DNA of 64,000 nucleotides from Thauera sp. 2A1 (GCF_009469595.2 NZ_SSXV01000006.1:156193-220192), one strand, 5' to 3'; shown: positions 51,848-64,000, counted from the stretch's first letter. The notes: a model not told the origin generated them from the sequence alone. A program made the numbers and translations.

Positions 51848-53029
51848 ATGAACGTGCCCAGCCTGAACTTCAATCTTGGCGAGACCATCGACGCGCTGCG
51901 CGACACGCTGCAGGCCTTCTGTGCCGCCGAGATCGCGCCGCGCGCGGCGGAGATCGACCGCGAGAACGAGTTCCCCGCCGACCTGTGGAAGAAGCTGGGC
52001 GACCTCGGCGTGCATGGCATGACGGTGAGCGAGGAGTACGGCGGCACCGACATGGGCTACCTCGCCCACATCGTGGCGATGGAGGAGATCTCGCGCGCGT
52101 CGGCCTCGGTGGGCCTGTCCTATGGCGCCCACTCCAACCTGTGCATCAACCAGATCCGCCGCAACGGCACCGAGGCGCAGAAGCAGAAATACCTGCCCAG
52201 GCTGATCTCGGGCGATCACGTCGGTGCGCTGGCGATGTCCGAGCCCAACGCCGGCTCCGACGTGGTGAGCATGAAGCTGCGCGCCGACCGCAAGGGTGAC
52301 CGCTTCATCCTCAACGGCAGCAAGATGTGGATCACCAATGGCGGCGACGCCGACACCCTGGTGGTCTATGCCAAGACCGACGTCAATGCCGGGCCGAAGG
52401 GCATCACCGCCTTCATCATCGAGAAGGGGATGAAAGGGTTCAGCCACGGCACCCACCTCGACAAGCTCGGCATGCGCGGCTCCAACACCTTCCCGCTGTT
52501 CTTCGACGACGTCGAGGTGCCGCTGGAGAACGTGCTCGGCGGCGAGGCCAACATCGGCCGCGGCGTGCAGGTGCTGATGAGCGGCCTCGACTACGAGCGC
52601 GCGGTGCTGTCGGGCGGGCCGCTCGGCATCATGGCGGCGTGCATGGACGTGGTCGTGCCCTACCTGCACGAGAGGAAGCAGTTCGATACCCCGATCGGCG
52701 AGTTCCAGCTCATGCAGGGCAAGGTCGCCGACCTGTACTCGACCTGGTCCGCCTGCCGCGCCTACGCCTATGCGGTGGGCCAGGCCTGCGACCGCGCCGA
52801 CCACGCGCGCACGCTGCGCAAGGACGCCGCCGGCGTGATCCTCTACACCGCCGAGAAGGCCACCTGGATGGCCGGCGAAGCGATCCAGACCCTGGGCGGC
52901 GTGGGCTATACCAACGAATATGCGGCCGGCCGCCTGTGGCGCGACGCCAAGCTGTACGAGATCGGCGCCGGCACCAGCGAGATCCGCCGCATGCTGATCG
53001 GGCGCGAGTTGTTCAGCGAGACGCGCTGA
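51848..53029 (+). CDS. liuA: Isovaleryl-CoA dehydrogenase
   Basis: Oxidises isovaleryl-CoA to 3-methylcrotonyl-CoA in leucine degradation, passing electrons to ETF. It is 393 aa. The catalytic base is Glu250 in [14 protein letters not shown], the helix-G position diagnostic of isovaleryl-CoA dehydrogenases, while the alternative position carries [11 protein letters not shown] without Glu before Gly. [15 protein letters not shown] and [11 protein letters not shown] complete the FAD/substrate site. GGAGGAGA lies upstream. It is transcribed from the AraC-type controlled promoter. Confidence 0.97.
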   Translation: MNVPSLNFNLGETIDALRDTLQAFCAAEIAPRAAEIDRENEFPADLWKKLGDLGVHGMTVSEEYGGTDMGYLAHIVAMEEISRASASVGLSYGAHSNLCINQIRRNGTEAQKQKYLPRLISGDHVGALAMSEPNAGSDVVSMKLRADRKGDRFILNGSKMWITNGGDADTLVVYAKTDVNAGPKGITAFIIEKGMKGFSHGTHLDKLGMRGSNTFPLFFDDVEVPLENVLGGEANIGRGVQVLMSGLDYERAVLSGGPLGIMAACMDVVVPYLHERKQFDTPIGEFQLMQGKVADLYSTWSACRAYAYAVGQACDRADHARTLRKDAAGVILYTAEKATWMAGEAIQTLGGVGYTNEYAAGRLWRDAKLYEIGAGTSEIRRMLIGRELFSETR

Positions 53030-53160
53030 GGCGGGGGCAGACCGGACCGAGCAGCGGCGCGTTGGGCTAGGTCGGAGTACGCATTGCCGCTGCAGGATGC
53101 GAGTGCATTTAGGCGGCGGGTAAGCGCTATTCGTTAGCTTGGCGAGAAGGAGAGACGGCC

Positions 53161-53844
53161 ATGCGGAAGTTCCTGCTCTATGTGGTGTTCGTCTTGACGG
53201 CCTTCGGTGGGAGCGTCTGGGCACAGATGCCGAAGGGCGAGTACCTGGACGGCAAGGCGTCCCGGGCCGCGGTCATTCTCGCCCACGGGCAGAGTTTGGA
53301 TCCTGATTCGCAGGTTGTCGGGCCATTGCGCAAGGCGGTCCATCGGGAACTCGGATTCCATACCCTCTCGCTCCAGATGCCGGTGCTTCCTGGCAGAGTC
53401 GGCACGGAGTCGCTATTTCTTCAATATGCCTCGACCTTTCCAGAAGCCTACCAGCGGCTTCAAGCTGCAATCGACTTCCTGAGAAAGGAGAAGGGCGTGG
53501 AACGCATATATCTCATGGGCTACAGCATGGGAGGTCGAATGACGAGCGCTTTCCTCGCCAACAACGCCGACGCCGGTGTAGCGGGCTTCATTGGCGTTGG
53601 TCTCACAGCCGGGGGGCCTGAGCCTTTGAATACGAACTTGAACTTGCGCAGGGTGAACATCCCCGTGATCGACATCTACGCGGAAGAGGACAAGGACGCC
53701 AGGTTCGCCGAATTCCGGAGGCCATTCGTGTCGAAGCGCTTCAAGCAGGTGTCGATCCCTGGAGCCAGGCACGACTATCGCGGCTACGACAAGCAGATAG
53801 CCGACGCGGTGATCGGATGGCTTCGAGAGCAAGAGCGCAAGTAA
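53161..53844 (+). CDS. Secreted alpha/beta-hydrolase (DUF3530-like)
   Basis: A 227-aa protein with a signal peptide (MRKFLLYVVFVLTAFGGSVWA) and an alpha/beta hydrolase core. The nucleophile elbow is GYSMGGRM (about 120-127), preceded by ERIYLM; DIYAEEDKD offers the acid and ARHDYRGYD the His. It resembles the DUF3530/YheT-like set of small periplasmic hydrolases. Codon use is less GC-rich than in the liu genes on either side, which hints at independent acquisition. GGAGA precedes the start. Confidence 0.78.
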   Translation: MRKFLLYVVFVLTAFGGSVWAQMPKGEYLDGKASRAAVILAHGQSLDPDSQVVGPLRKAVHRELGFHTLSLQMPVLPGRVGTESLFLQYASTFPEAYQRLQAAIDFLRKEKGVERIYLMGYSMGGRMTSAFLANNADAGVAGFIGVGLTAGGPEPLNTNLNLRRVNIPVIDIYAEEDKDARFAEFRRPFVSKRFKQVSIPGARHDYRGYDKQIADAVIGWLREQERK

Positions 53845-54039
53845 GTGCTGACAAGCCCTTGCACTTTTAGTGTGGTCACCCGATTTGATGTTCCTGGAAT
53901 TTAGGGGTTACCCATTTCTCCTCTTCTCTCCCCATGATCCTTCTCTCCAAGTGACTCCGAACCTCCCGCGAAACTAACCCGGTGGCCGGCCCGGCGGGGG
54001 AGGTCAAGTCCGACAGGCTGCTAGGCGCGGCATGCTCGG

Positions 54040-54372
54040 TCAGGCAACGTGCTCCTGCTTTGGCTCGAAGCGAATCACCAGCCGCTGCCCACAGGCGTCA
54101 GCGTACTTGCGCAGGGTCGCCAGGGAAGGGGCGTGCTTGCGACTGCCGATGCTGCCCTCAATGCGGGCCACGACAGGCTGCGACACCCCCATGCGCTCTG
54201 CCAGCTCGGTCTGGGTCAGGCCGGCACGCTGGCGGGCGCGCAGCAGTTCGGCAAGGGCGGCGAACTCATCGGCCATGCCCTCGTAGGCTTCACGAAATAC
54301 TGGGTCGCGCTTGCCGGCTTCCTCTGCGAAGGCGCGCGGATTGAAGGCGACAGGGTTGTATTTCTCACTCAT
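54040..54372 (-). CDS. higA: HigA-like XRE antitoxin
   Basis: A 110-aa protein with a C-terminal helix-turn-helix (GLTQTELAERMGVSQPVVARI, about 51-71, then APSLATLRKYADACGQRL). It is the antitoxin and DNA-binding repressor of the toxin gene directly upstream on the same strand; the two overlap by four bases (ATGA). Toxin-first order is the HigBA arrangement. Confidence 0.88.
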   Translation of the reverse strand: MSEKYNPVAFNPRAFAEEAGKRDPVFREAYEGMADEFAALAELLRARQRAGLTQTELAERMGVSQPVVARIEGSIGSRKHAPSLATLRKYADACGQRLVIRFEPKQEHVA

Positions 54373-54692
54373 GAGCGGATCTCCTTCATGCGGCGGCGTG
54401 CTGCGTCCAAGGCACGCTGCGGGGTTTGCTCGGTCTTTTTGATGAAGCCGTGCAGGATGACGATACGCTTGCCGACAACAGTGCAGAACAAGGCGCGTCC
54501 GATACCTTCCTGCCCCTTGGCGCGAATCTCGAACAATCCATCACCCATTGCGCGGGTGTAGGGCAGGCCCAGGTTCGGGCCGTGTTCAACGATGCGCTCC
54601 GCAATTCGGATGAAGCTGGCAAGGATGCCGGCGGGCCACTCCATCACCTCGGCTTCCACGGCTTCGTTGAAGAACTCGACGCGGTAACTCAT
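54369..54692 (-). CDS. higB: HigB-like RelE-superfamily toxin
   Basis: A 107-aa RelE-fold, phage-Gp49-like toxin that likely cleaves mRNA on the ribosome. MSYRVEFFNEAVEAEVMEWP starts it; GDGLFEIRAKGQEGIGRALF and VILHGFIKKTEQTP are the family core with basic residues. It overlaps its antitoxin gene (ATGA). An AT-rich imperfect palindrome just upstream is a likely autoregulatory operator. Confidence 0.88.
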   Translation of the reverse strand: MSYRVEFFNEAVEAEVMEWPAGILASFIRIAERIVEHGPNLGLPYTRAMGDGLFEIRAKGQEGIGRALFCTVVGKRIVILHGFIKKTEQTPQRALDAARRRMKEIRS

Positions 54693-54700
54693 GAGATGAA

Positions 54701-54718
54701 TATAGCTTGTATGTTATA
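54701..54718. promoter_or_regulatory. Candidate HigBA operator/promoter
   Basis: TATAGCTTGTATGTTATA, an imperfect AT-rich palindrome nine bases upstream of the toxin start, in an otherwise GC-rich region. It is the expected location for HigA binding and for the -10 box. The remaining bases to 54958 show no gene. Confidence 0.45.
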
Positions 54719-54958
54719 GACAATCAATGCGCTGTCCAATCGGGCCACTCGCGCAACGCAGGGGGGCTTCTTGCGTGAATGATTGAATGCAAGACCTGCC
54801 CCTTATCTTCTCTATCTTCTTGTCCATTGTTGATTGGCGAGGCCGTCAATGCGAGGTGGAAGTCATGACGGCCTGCTTGCCTCTTCCGGGTTCGCTGCTA
54901 TACCAATAGCGTAAGCCGAAATCGCAGCGGCATTCCGCTGCGCCACAAGGAGCCTGCC

Positions 54959-55789
54959 ATGAGTGCCTCTCGAATCTATCTCCCCACCGACTCCTGGGAG
55001 CCGGGCGAGTTTCCGGCGGTGCTGGCGATCGGGGATTCGTGGTTCTGGTATCCGCGCAACAACGTCTTGCAGGCCTTGGTTGAGCACAAGCGGCTGAAGG
55101 ATCCGTACCGGTTCGTCCAGATGCTGGGCAATAACGGTGCCAAGCTCGAAGAGTACGTCTTCGGGCGTTATGCAAAGCAGCTCGAGAAGCATCTGTCGCC
55201 AGGTTTCCGCGGCGTCTATTCGGCGATCCTGATCAGCGGCGCTGGTAATGATGCAGTCGATTACCGGCTCGCGCTCAGGCGCAACTGCAGCAGAGCACAT
55301 TCGGCGGAGGCATGCATCGACGAGGACACCATGGGGGTCTTCATCGGCAAACTTTCGGCGGCGCTCAGCGCATTGCTGCAACGGATCACCGACGCCTACG
55401 CCGACGGACCGGTGCAGCGGCCCGACATTTTTCTGCACTCTTACGATTACCCCGTCCCCGACGGCCGCGGCTTCAAGCTCGCCGACCTGAAGATCACCGG
55501 TCCGTGGCTGCAGCCGGCGATGGAGGCGCGCCGGGTCGAGGCGGAAATGGTCCTGCGTCGCGGGGTCTGCCGCATCCTGATCGATCGGCTGGCGGCCATG
55601 TACGAGCGTTTTGCCGCCACGCACGAACGCGTGTATTTCATCAGTTCAACCGGCTGCCTCGCCTCGGACAACTACAAGAAGGACTGGGACAACGAGTTGC
55701 ACCCCACCCAGGCCGGATTCAAGCAGGTGGTGGACCGGTGCTGGATTCCAGTGCTGGCGCAGCACGGGTATGCGAAGCCCGCCGGGTGA
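54959..55789 (+). CDS. SGNH/GDSL-type hydrolase
   Basis: A 276-aa protein with the four SGNH blocks: GDSW with nucleophile Ser (about 24-27), a Gly block QMLGNNGAKLEE, block III GAGND (about 97-101) and block V DNELHPTQAGF with the catalytic Asp and His near the C-terminus. No signal peptide is seen, so it is likely cytoplasmic or exported by another route. Substrate unknown; family members are lipases, esterases and acyltransferases. AAGGAG lies upstream. It stands alone next to the HigBA pair. Confidence 0.85.
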   Translation: MSASRIYLPTDSWEPGEFPAVLAIGDSWFWYPRNNVLQALVEHKRLKDPYRFVQMLGNNGAKLEEYVFGRYAKQLEKHLSPGFRGVYSAILISGAGNDAVDYRLALRRNCSRAHSAEACIDEDTMGVFIGKLSAALSALLQRITDAYADGPVQRPDIFLHSYDYPVPDGRGFKLADLKITGPWLQPAMEARRVEAEMVLRRGVCRILIDRLAAMYERFAATHERVYFISSTGCLASDNYKKDWDNELHPTQAGFKQVVDRCWIPVLAQHGYAKPAG

Positions 55790-56100
55790 GTGGTGCCCGG
55801 CTTATCCAGAGGCTTGTTCGTCCTGCTTGACGGGTGGCTTACGGGCGCCCCCCTCCCGTGTCCGCTCCTGCTTCTCCTACAGGTTTTTGCGAGCGCTGAG
55901 CGAAGTCCAAGGTGCTCCACAGACGAATCAAAGGCCCGTCGCGTTCCGTCGTAAAACCTCCATGCAGGGCCCCGGTCACGATCACCTCTTCTGTCGCAAC
56001 GCGCTCGACTCCGAGCAGGGTGTCCAACTCCTCAGACTGTGGAGTTACGGTTCCGCGGAAATGGTTGATCCAGACAATGCAATGCAGTCGACAAATCGGC

Positions 56101-56136
56101 TGGCACGAATTGCGACCATCTTGGCACTCGTCGCGC
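56101..56136 (+). promoter_or_regulatory. AraC-type operator (site 2) upstream of liuB
   Basis: Two TGGCAC half-sites at 56101-56106 and 56122-56127, 21 bp apart, with the same tails (GAATTGC, TCGTCGCGC) as site 1. The rest of the 55790-56245 stretch carries no gene that I recognise. Confidence 0.8.
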
Positions 56137-56148
56137 GCGGCCAGAAGT

Positions 56149-56154
56149 TAGTCT
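56149..56154 (+). promoter_or_regulatory. -10 element of the liuB operon promoter
   Basis: TAGTCT, 27 nt after the start of the proximal TGGCAC half-site, matching the geometry of the liuA promoter exactly. The leader to liuB would be about 85 nt. Confidence 0.6.
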
Positions 56155-56245
56155 TGCGCCATAAACCTGCCAAGGGTCGGGCGGGCGTGTGTATTGTTCC
56201 CCGATCACCGCGCCCCGCGGGGCAAATACACGAGGACGAGGAGAC

Positions 56246-57853
<1,608 letters not shown>

Positions 57854-57869
57854 AGGGAGCGAAGCGGAC

Positions 57870-58661
57870 ATGAGCTACGAAACCCTGGAAATCCTGCGCG
57901 ACGGTGGCGTGGCGACGATCTGGATGAACCGTCCGGACGTGCACAACGCCTTCAACGCGCAACTGATCGCCGACCTCACCGCCGCCTGCCCCGCGCTCGA
58001 CGCCGACGACACGGTGCGCGCGGTGGTGCTGGCCGGGCGTGGCAAGAGCTTTTCCGCCGGCGCCGACCTCAACTGGATGAAGGCCGCCGGCCAGGCCAGC
58101 GAGGCGGAGAACTTCGCCGACGCGATGAAGCTCGCCGGCATGCTGCGCACCCTGGCCGAGATGCGAAAGCCGACCATCGCCCGCGTGCACGGTGCGGCGC
58201 TTGGCGGCGGCATGGGCTTGGCCAGCGCCTGTGACATCTGCGTGGCAGGCGACAAGGCGGTGTTCGCGACCTCGGAAGTCAAGTTCGGCATCATCCCGTC
58301 GGCGATCAGCCCCTACGTGATCCGCGCCATCGGCGAGCGCCAGGCCTACCGCTACTTCCAGACCGCCGAGCGCATCGGCGCCGCGCGCGCCGGCCAGATC
58401 GGCCTCGCGCACGAGGTGGTGGCAACCGAGGAGATCGATGCCAAGGTGAAGGATGTGGTCGACGCCCTGCTGCAGGGCGGGCCGAAGGCGCAGGCCGCGG
58501 CCAAGGACCTGATCCGCGCGGTGGCCAACCGGCCGGTGGGCGACGCGGTGGTGGAAGACACCGCGCGCCGTATCGCCGGGCTGCGCGCCACGCCGGAAGC
58601 GAAGGAAGGGCTGGACGCCTTCCTGTCGAAACGGCCGGCGGCTTGGGTGCCGCAGGGCTGA
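57870..58661 (+). CDS. liuC: Methylglutaconyl-CoA hydratase (enoyl-CoA hydratase family)
   Basis: Crotonase-fold hydratase of 263 aa that converts 3-methylglutaconyl-CoA to HMG-CoA. Oxyanion-hole strands are GKSFSAGADLNWMK and HGAALGGGMGLASACD; EVKFGIIPSAISPYV contains the catalytic-region Glu. It is 16 nt after liuB, so certainly co-transcribed. The specific substrate is inferred from the operon. A long perfect inverted repeat follows the gene. Confidence 0.92.
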   Translation: MSYETLEILRDGGVATIWMNRPDVHNAFNAQLIADLTAACPALDADDTVRAVVLAGRGKSFSAGADLNWMKAAGQASEAENFADAMKLAGMLRTLAEMRKPTIARVHGAALGGGMGLASACDICVAGDKAVFATSEVKFGIIPSAISPYVIRAIGERQAYRYFQTAERIGAARAGQIGLAHEVVATEEIDAKVKDVVDALLQGGPKAQAAAKDLIRAVANRPVGDAVVEDTARRIAGLRATPEAKEGLDAFLSKRPAAWVPQG

Positions 58662-58687
58662 GGAGGCAGAAGGCCGAGACGAGCGAC

Positions 58688-58792
58688 TGTAGGAGCGGGC
58701 TTGACCGCGACAGTACGCGTGAGGTCGCGGTCAAGCCCGCTCCTACAGGGCACCGTTCAGGCCTGATCTTGCAGGAGCGGGCTCGACCGCGA
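58688..58792. repeat. REP-like repeats, TGTAGGAGCGGGCTTGACCGCGA type
   Basis: A 23-bp perfect inverted repeat (58688-58710 with 58725-58747) separated by 14 nt, forming one very stable hairpin, plus a third diverged direct copy at 58771-58792. Similar units lie at 61925-61947 (inverted) and 62032-62054. They differ from the GGCGGGC family. Confidence 0.82.
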
Positions 58793-58899
58793 TGCGGCGC
58801 ATGAGATTACGACCAGGTCCGTTTCTGCACGGTAATGAAGCGCGGTAGTGCGGCGCTTTGCCCGAATCGGATTTGAGGCAGGAGCTCAAGGAGCACGGC

Positions 58900-59565
58900 A
58901 TGGACTTCATCTACGCATGGAGCAGCAAGCTCGATTCCCTGAGCCCCTTGCTCGACTGGCGCGACCTGCCGCTGAACATGGCCTCGCTCGCCGCGCTGGC
59001 GGCCGGGCTGGGATGGGCGAGCGGGTTGCGGCTGTACGCGCTGGTGTTCGTGCTCGGCGTGCTCGGGCGATGGGGTGGCGTGCATCTGCCGGGCGACCTG
59101 CATGTGCTCACGCATCCGCTGGTGCTGGGCCTGTCGGGGCTGATGCTGTTCGTCGAGTTCTTCGCCGACAAGCTGCCTTGGCTGGATTCGCTGTGGGACG
59201 CGGTGCACACCTTCATCCGCATTCCCGCCGGCGCGGCGCTGGCCGCGGCGGTGATGGGCGACCAGGGCAGTGCCGCGCAGGTTGCGGCGGCGCTGGCGGG
59301 CGGCACCCTGGCGGCGGGCACGCACTTCGCCAAGGCGGGCGCGCGCATGGCGATCAACGCCTCGCCCGAGCCGGTGACCAACGTTGGCACCTCGCTCGGC
59401 GAGGACGCGCTGTTCGCCGGCGGGCTGTGGATGTTGCTGCATCAACCGCTGTGGTTCCTGGTCGCGCTGGTGGCCTTCCTGCTGCTGGCCCTGGCGCTGA
59501 TCCTGCTGCTGTGGCGCTTCATCGGACGATTGTTCCGGCCGCGGGTGCGGCCGGGAACGACATGA
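58900..59565 (+). CDS. DUF4126-domain membrane protein
   Basis: A 221-aa integral membrane protein with about five hydrophobic segments. ASLAALAAGLGWASGLRLYA and FVLGVLGRWGGVHLPGDL begin the DUF4126 domain; SPEPVTNVGTSLGEDALF is its conserved C-terminal loop. AAGGAG is seven bases before the ATG at 58900. It interrupts the liu operon between liuC and liuD; whether it has a metabolic role is unknown, and the hairpins on either side may set its expression apart. Confidence 0.8.
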   Translation: MDFIYAWSSKLDSLSPLLDWRDLPLNMASLAALAAGLGWASGLRLYALVFVLGVLGRWGGVHLPGDLHVLTHPLVLGLSGLMLFVEFFADKLPWLDSLWDAVHTFIRIPAGAALAAAVMGDQGSAAQVAAALAGGTLAAGTHFAKAGARMAINASPEPVTNVGTSLGEDALFAGGLWMLLHQPLWFLVALVAFLLLALALILLLWRFIGRLFRPRVRPGTT

Positions 59566-59592
59566 GGAACTGGAGGCCCGGAGGGCAAGGCC

Positions 59593-59662
59593 GTAGGGCG
59601 GGCTTCAGCCCGCCAGCCTGGCCGGGCAGCGTGCTGCTGCAAACGGTCGGCTGAAGCCGACC
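59593..59662. repeat. Mixed REP-like palindromes
   Basis: A GTAGGGCGGGCTTCAGCCCGCC unit (59593-59614) followed by a GGTCGGCTGAAGCCGACC unit (59645-59662) in opposite orientation with a CTACG flank. This shows that the two short palindrome sequences belong to one BIME-like system. Confidence 0.8.
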
Positions 59663-59771
59663 CTACGACGAAGGGTGCGCCCTAGCCTGTCGCGCTGTGC
59701 GAATGAGCCGAAGAGCGCGCCTGGGCGGCACAAGGGATTCACAACATCGAAGCAGAGAAGGTGGAGACGAC

Positions 59772-59889
59772 ATGTTCGACAAGATACTTATCGCCAACAG
59801 GGGTGACCAGGTGCGCAGCGCCGCAGCGACGAAGTCACATCGCCTTGCATGCGCAGCATGCTCAGGCGATTTCACCGCGGAGAGCACCC

Positions 59890-59897
<8 letters not shown>
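59772..59897 (+). other. Leader ORF that duplicates the start of liuD
   Basis: A 41-codon frame begins MFDKILIANRGD, repeating the first ten residues of LiuD (MFDKILIANR) with synonymous changes, then diverges and ends at a TGA (59895-59897) that overlaps the real liuD start (59890). It has its own purine-rich upstream site (GGTGGAGAC). It may be a partial gene duplication or a functional leader peptide whose translation ends on top of the liuD start. Confidence 0.6.
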
Positions 59898-61893
<1,996 letters not shown>

Positions 61894-61924
61894 TTCGCGG
61901 AGCCTTGGGAGGTATTGCAAGGCA

Positions 61925-62054
61925 TCGCGGTCAAGCCCGCTCCTACGGGGCGCGGATGCTGGATCGGCGCATGACGCTGATCCGCACACGGCGTCGCGGT
62001 CGCGGGGTGGGTGCAAAACGTTCGGCGGTGCCGTAGGAGCGGGCTTGACCGCGA
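61925..62054. repeat. Inverted pair of REP-like units between liuD and the synthetase gene
   Basis: TCGCGGTCAAGCCCGCTCCTACG (61925-61947) and its near-exact reverse complement (62032-62054) flank 84 nt. Both belong to the family at 58688. The pair could fold as one long-range hairpin; the 61894-62133 gap has no other recognisable content except the following gene's ribosome-binding site (GGAGGAGAG, 62116-62124). Confidence 0.78.
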
Positions 62055-62133
62055 TCCGACGCGTCGAGGCGCGCCCGGCCCCGATCCTGCGGTAAGCGTG
62101 AAATACAAGAGAAATGGAGGAGAGAACGACACG

Positions 62134-63822
62134 ATGAGCAACCTGAGCTATGTCCACGGTGCATCCGACAACCAACTGATCGGCCAGACCATCGGCCGCT
62201 TCTTCGACGAGGCCTGCGCGCGCCATGCCGAGCGTGACGCACTGGTGGTACGTCACCAGAATGTGCGCCTGAGCTACGCCGCGCTGAAGCAGAAGGTTGA
62301 TGCGCTGGCCTGCGGCCTGATGCGCCTCGGGCTGGAGCCGGGCGAGCGCGTCGGGATCTGGTCGCAGAACAATGCCGAATGGGCACTGACCCAGTTCGCC
62401 ACAGCCAAGGCCGGCCTGGTGCTGGTCAACATCAATCCGGCGTACCGCCGCTCCGAGCTCGAGTACGCGCTCAACAAGGTCGGCTGCCGCGCGCTGATCC
62501 TGTCGCCGGCGTTCAAGACCAGCAACTACCTCGAGATGATCGCCGACCTCGCGCCCGAGCTCGGCCACTGCGAGCCCGGCCTGCTGCGCAGCCATCAGTT
62601 GCCCACGCTGGAATTCGTCATCCGCATGGGCGCCGGGCGCAGCCCCGGCATGCTCAACTTCGACGAGCTGCTGACCGCGCCGACGCGCGAGGAACTCACC
62701 GCGCTGGCGCTGCGCGGCGAGAAGCTGCAGTTCGACGACCCGATCAACATCCAGTTCACCTCGGGCACCACCGGCCATCCCAAGGGCGCCACGCTGTCGC
62801 ACCACAACATCCTGAACAACGGCTACTTCGTCGGCGAAGCGATCCGCCTCGTGCCGGGCGACCGGCTGTGCATCCCGGTGCCGCTGTACCACTGCTTCGG
62901 CATGGTGATGGGCAACCTCGGCTGCCTGACCCATGGCGCGACGATGGTCTACCCGGCCGAAGCCTTCGAGCCGCTGTCGGTGCTGGAGGCGGTGGCGGAG
63001 GAGAAATGCACCGGCCTGTACGGCGTGCCGACGATGTTCATCGCCGCGCTCGACCATCCGCGCTTCGCCGAGTTCGACATCGCCAGCCTGCGCACCGGCA
63101 TCATGGCCGGCAGCCCGTGCCCGATCGAGGTCATGAAGCGCGTGATCGAGCGCATGAACATGCGCGAGGTGACCATCGCCTACGGCATGACCGAGACCTC
63201 GCCGGTGAGCTTCCAGAGCGGCACCGACGACCCGATCGACCGCCGCGTATCCACCGTGGGCCGCATCCAGCCGCACCTCGAAGTGAAGATCGTCGATAAC
63301 GAAGGCCGCATCGTGCCGCGCGGCATGCCCGGCGAGCTGTGCACCCGCGGCTACTCGGTGATGCTCGGCTACTGGGGCGACGAGGCCAAGACCAGGGAGG
63401 CGATCGATGCCGGCGGCTGGATGCACACCGGCGACCTCGCGGTGATCGACGACGAGGGCTACTGCAACATCGTCGGCCGCATCAAGGACATGGTGATCCG
63501 CGGCGGCGAGAACATCTACCCGCGCGAGATCGAGGAATTCCTCTACTCGCACCCGAAGATCCTCGACGTGCAGGTGGTCGGTGTGCCCGACGAGAAGTAC
63601 GGCGAAGAACTGTGTGCCTGGATCATCCTGCGCGAGGAAGGCTCGCTCACCGAGGCCGACGTGCGCGCCTACTGCCAGGGGCAGATCGCGCACTACAAGA
63701 TCCCGCGCCACATCCGCTTCGTCGACAGCTTCCCGATGACGGTGACGGGCAAGATCCAGAAGTTCATGATCCGCGAGACGATGAAGCGGGAACTGGGGCT
63801 GGACGAGGCGAAGACGGCCTGA
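62134..63822 (+). CDS. AMP-binding acyl-CoA synthetase
   Basis: A 562-aa adenylate-forming ligase that makes acyl-CoA from a free acid, CoA and ATP. Motifs are the ATP loop [10 protein letters not shown] (A3), YGMTETSP (A5), GWMHTGDLA (A7), [15 protein letters not shown] (A8) and the catalytic Lys in TVTGKIQKF (A10). By position after liuD it is likely to activate isovalerate or related short/medium branched acids, as in the liu/aacS-type clusters; the substrate pocket cannot be read with certainty. GGAGGAGAG lies upstream. Confidence 0.92.
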   Translation: MSNLSYVHGASDNQLIGQTIGRFFDEACARHAERDALVVRHQNVRLSYAALKQKVDALACGLMRLGLEPGERVGIWSQNNAEWALTQFATAKAGLVLVNINPAYRRSELEYALNKVGCRALILSPAFKTSNYLEMIADLAPELGHCEPGLLRSHQLPTLEFVIRMGAGRSPGMLNFDELLTAPTREELTALALRGEKLQFDDPINIQFTSGTTGHPKGATLSHHNILNNGYFVGEAIRLVPGDRLCIPVPLYHCFGMVMGNLGCLTHGATMVYPAEAFEPLSVLEAVAEEKCTGLYGVPTMFIAALDHPRFAEFDIASLRTGIMAGSPCPIEVMKRVIERMNMREVTIAYGMTETSPVSFQSGTDDPIDRRVSTVGRIQPHLEVKIVDNEGRIVPRGMPGELCTRGYSVMLGYWGDEAKTREAIDAGGWMHTGDLAVIDDEGYCNIVGRIKDMVIRGGENIYPREIEEFLYSHPKILDVQVVGVPDEKYGEELCAWIILREEGSLTEADVRAYCQGQIAHYKIPRHIRFVDSFPMTVTGKIQKFMIRETMKRELGLDEAKTA

Positions 63823-63870
63823 GAGCGTGAGAGTTTTTCTCCAATCTCGCCAGGTTGTGCTGGGACTGGC

Positions 63871-64000
63871 ATGCTCCGAGACATGAACGAGACCGAAGGT
63901 CATAACGGATCGCCGGCCAGCCTGTTCGATGACCTGCCGGCTGTCGAGGAACAACAGGTGATCGCGGCGAAGCAGGCGCGGGCGGCTTCACGCCGGCAAG
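63871..64000 (+). CDS. Partial CDS of unknown function, cut by window end
   Basis: An open frame beginning MLRDMNETEGHNGSPASLFD runs off the end of the window after 43 codons. An internal ATG at 63883 is an alternative start. The Asp/Glu-rich start followed by a basic stretch (AKQARAASRRQ) is reminiscent of the N-terminus of IS1182-like transposases, but this is weak and I do not assign it. Confidence 0.45.
   Translation, partial: MLRDMNETEGHNGSPASLFDDLPAVEEQQVIAAKQARAASRRQ

Noticed and set aside
58688..58747. 23-bp inverted repeat as the terminator of liuC only
   Set aside because: The same unit recurs at three other places in both orientations and has no T-tract, so a dispersed REP-like element is the better description.

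Overview
The window is GC-rich, densely packed DNA that looks like the chromosome of a betaproteobacterium of the Rhodocyclales (Thauera/Azoarcus/Aromatoleum type). The basis is inference from gene content. There is a recA-recX-lptB-rpoN-hpf-ptsN-hprK block. The O2-independent ubiquinone trio ubiT/ubiV/ubiU implies facultative anaerobic life. A class I PHB synthase, a PEP-CTERM surface protein and a complete leucine/isovalerate degradation set are also present. I see no tRNA, rRNA, CRISPR array or complete insertion sequence.

Layout. 1-13.7 kb is almost all minus strand: ilvA (cut by the window edge), hprK, ptsN, hpf, rpoN, lptB, recX, recA (with a LexA box), a CinA-type amidase, pgpA, thiL, ubiT, ubiV, ubiU, an SSS symporter and a TRIC-type membrane protein. 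13.7-17.6 kb holds an M20 amidohydrolase and an MFS exporter, divergent from a LysR regulator. 17.6-23 kb holds ubiB, argS, a SPOR protein, a DsbA-type oxidoreductase and a PilZ protein. 23-26 kb is a surface module: a cyclic-di-GMP-I riboswitch in front of a secreted subtilisin-like protease, then a convergent PEP-CTERM gene with a sigma-54 type promoter. 26.4-29.2 kb is a decayed island: two broken Rpn/DUF4351 nuclease genes flank a VapC remnant and an intact AAA+ ATPase.

29.3-39.5 kb is one tightly overlapping plus-strand operon for a type II secretion/type IV pilus-like machine. It encodes pseudopilins, GspF, GspE, PilM/N/O/P-like inner-membrane parts and a secretin with N-terminal TPR-like repeats and a C-terminal cohesin-like domain. 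It ends in a metal-receptor-like protein. A PIN protein and phaC (with a strong terminator) follow on the minus strand.

41.9-63.8 kb is dominated by branched-chain acyl-CoA catabolism. It holds a MerR (LiuR-like) regulator, a thioesterase, a GNAT-carbonic anhydrase fusion, a thiolase and a short-chain-type acyl-CoA dehydrogenase. An AraC-type regulator is divergent from isovaleryl-CoA dehydrogenase. The operon liuB-liuC-(DUF4126)-liuD-acyl-CoA synthetase follows. Interspersed are a Fic remnant, a HigBA-type toxin-antitoxin pair, an SGNH hydrolase and two families of REP-like palindromes.

Most notable signals: (1) the c-di-GMP riboswitch controlling a secreted protease; (2) a 36-nt site with TGGCAC direct repeats 21 bp apart, found at identical spacing to the -10 box in front of both liuA and liuB, best read as the operator of the neighbouring AraC-type activator; (3) a duplicated start of liuD forming a leader ORF, plus an 18-bp perfect inverted repeat that brackets the true liuD start codon; (4) the GNAT-carbonic anhydrase fusion; (5) the TPR-secretin-cohesin outer-membrane channel.
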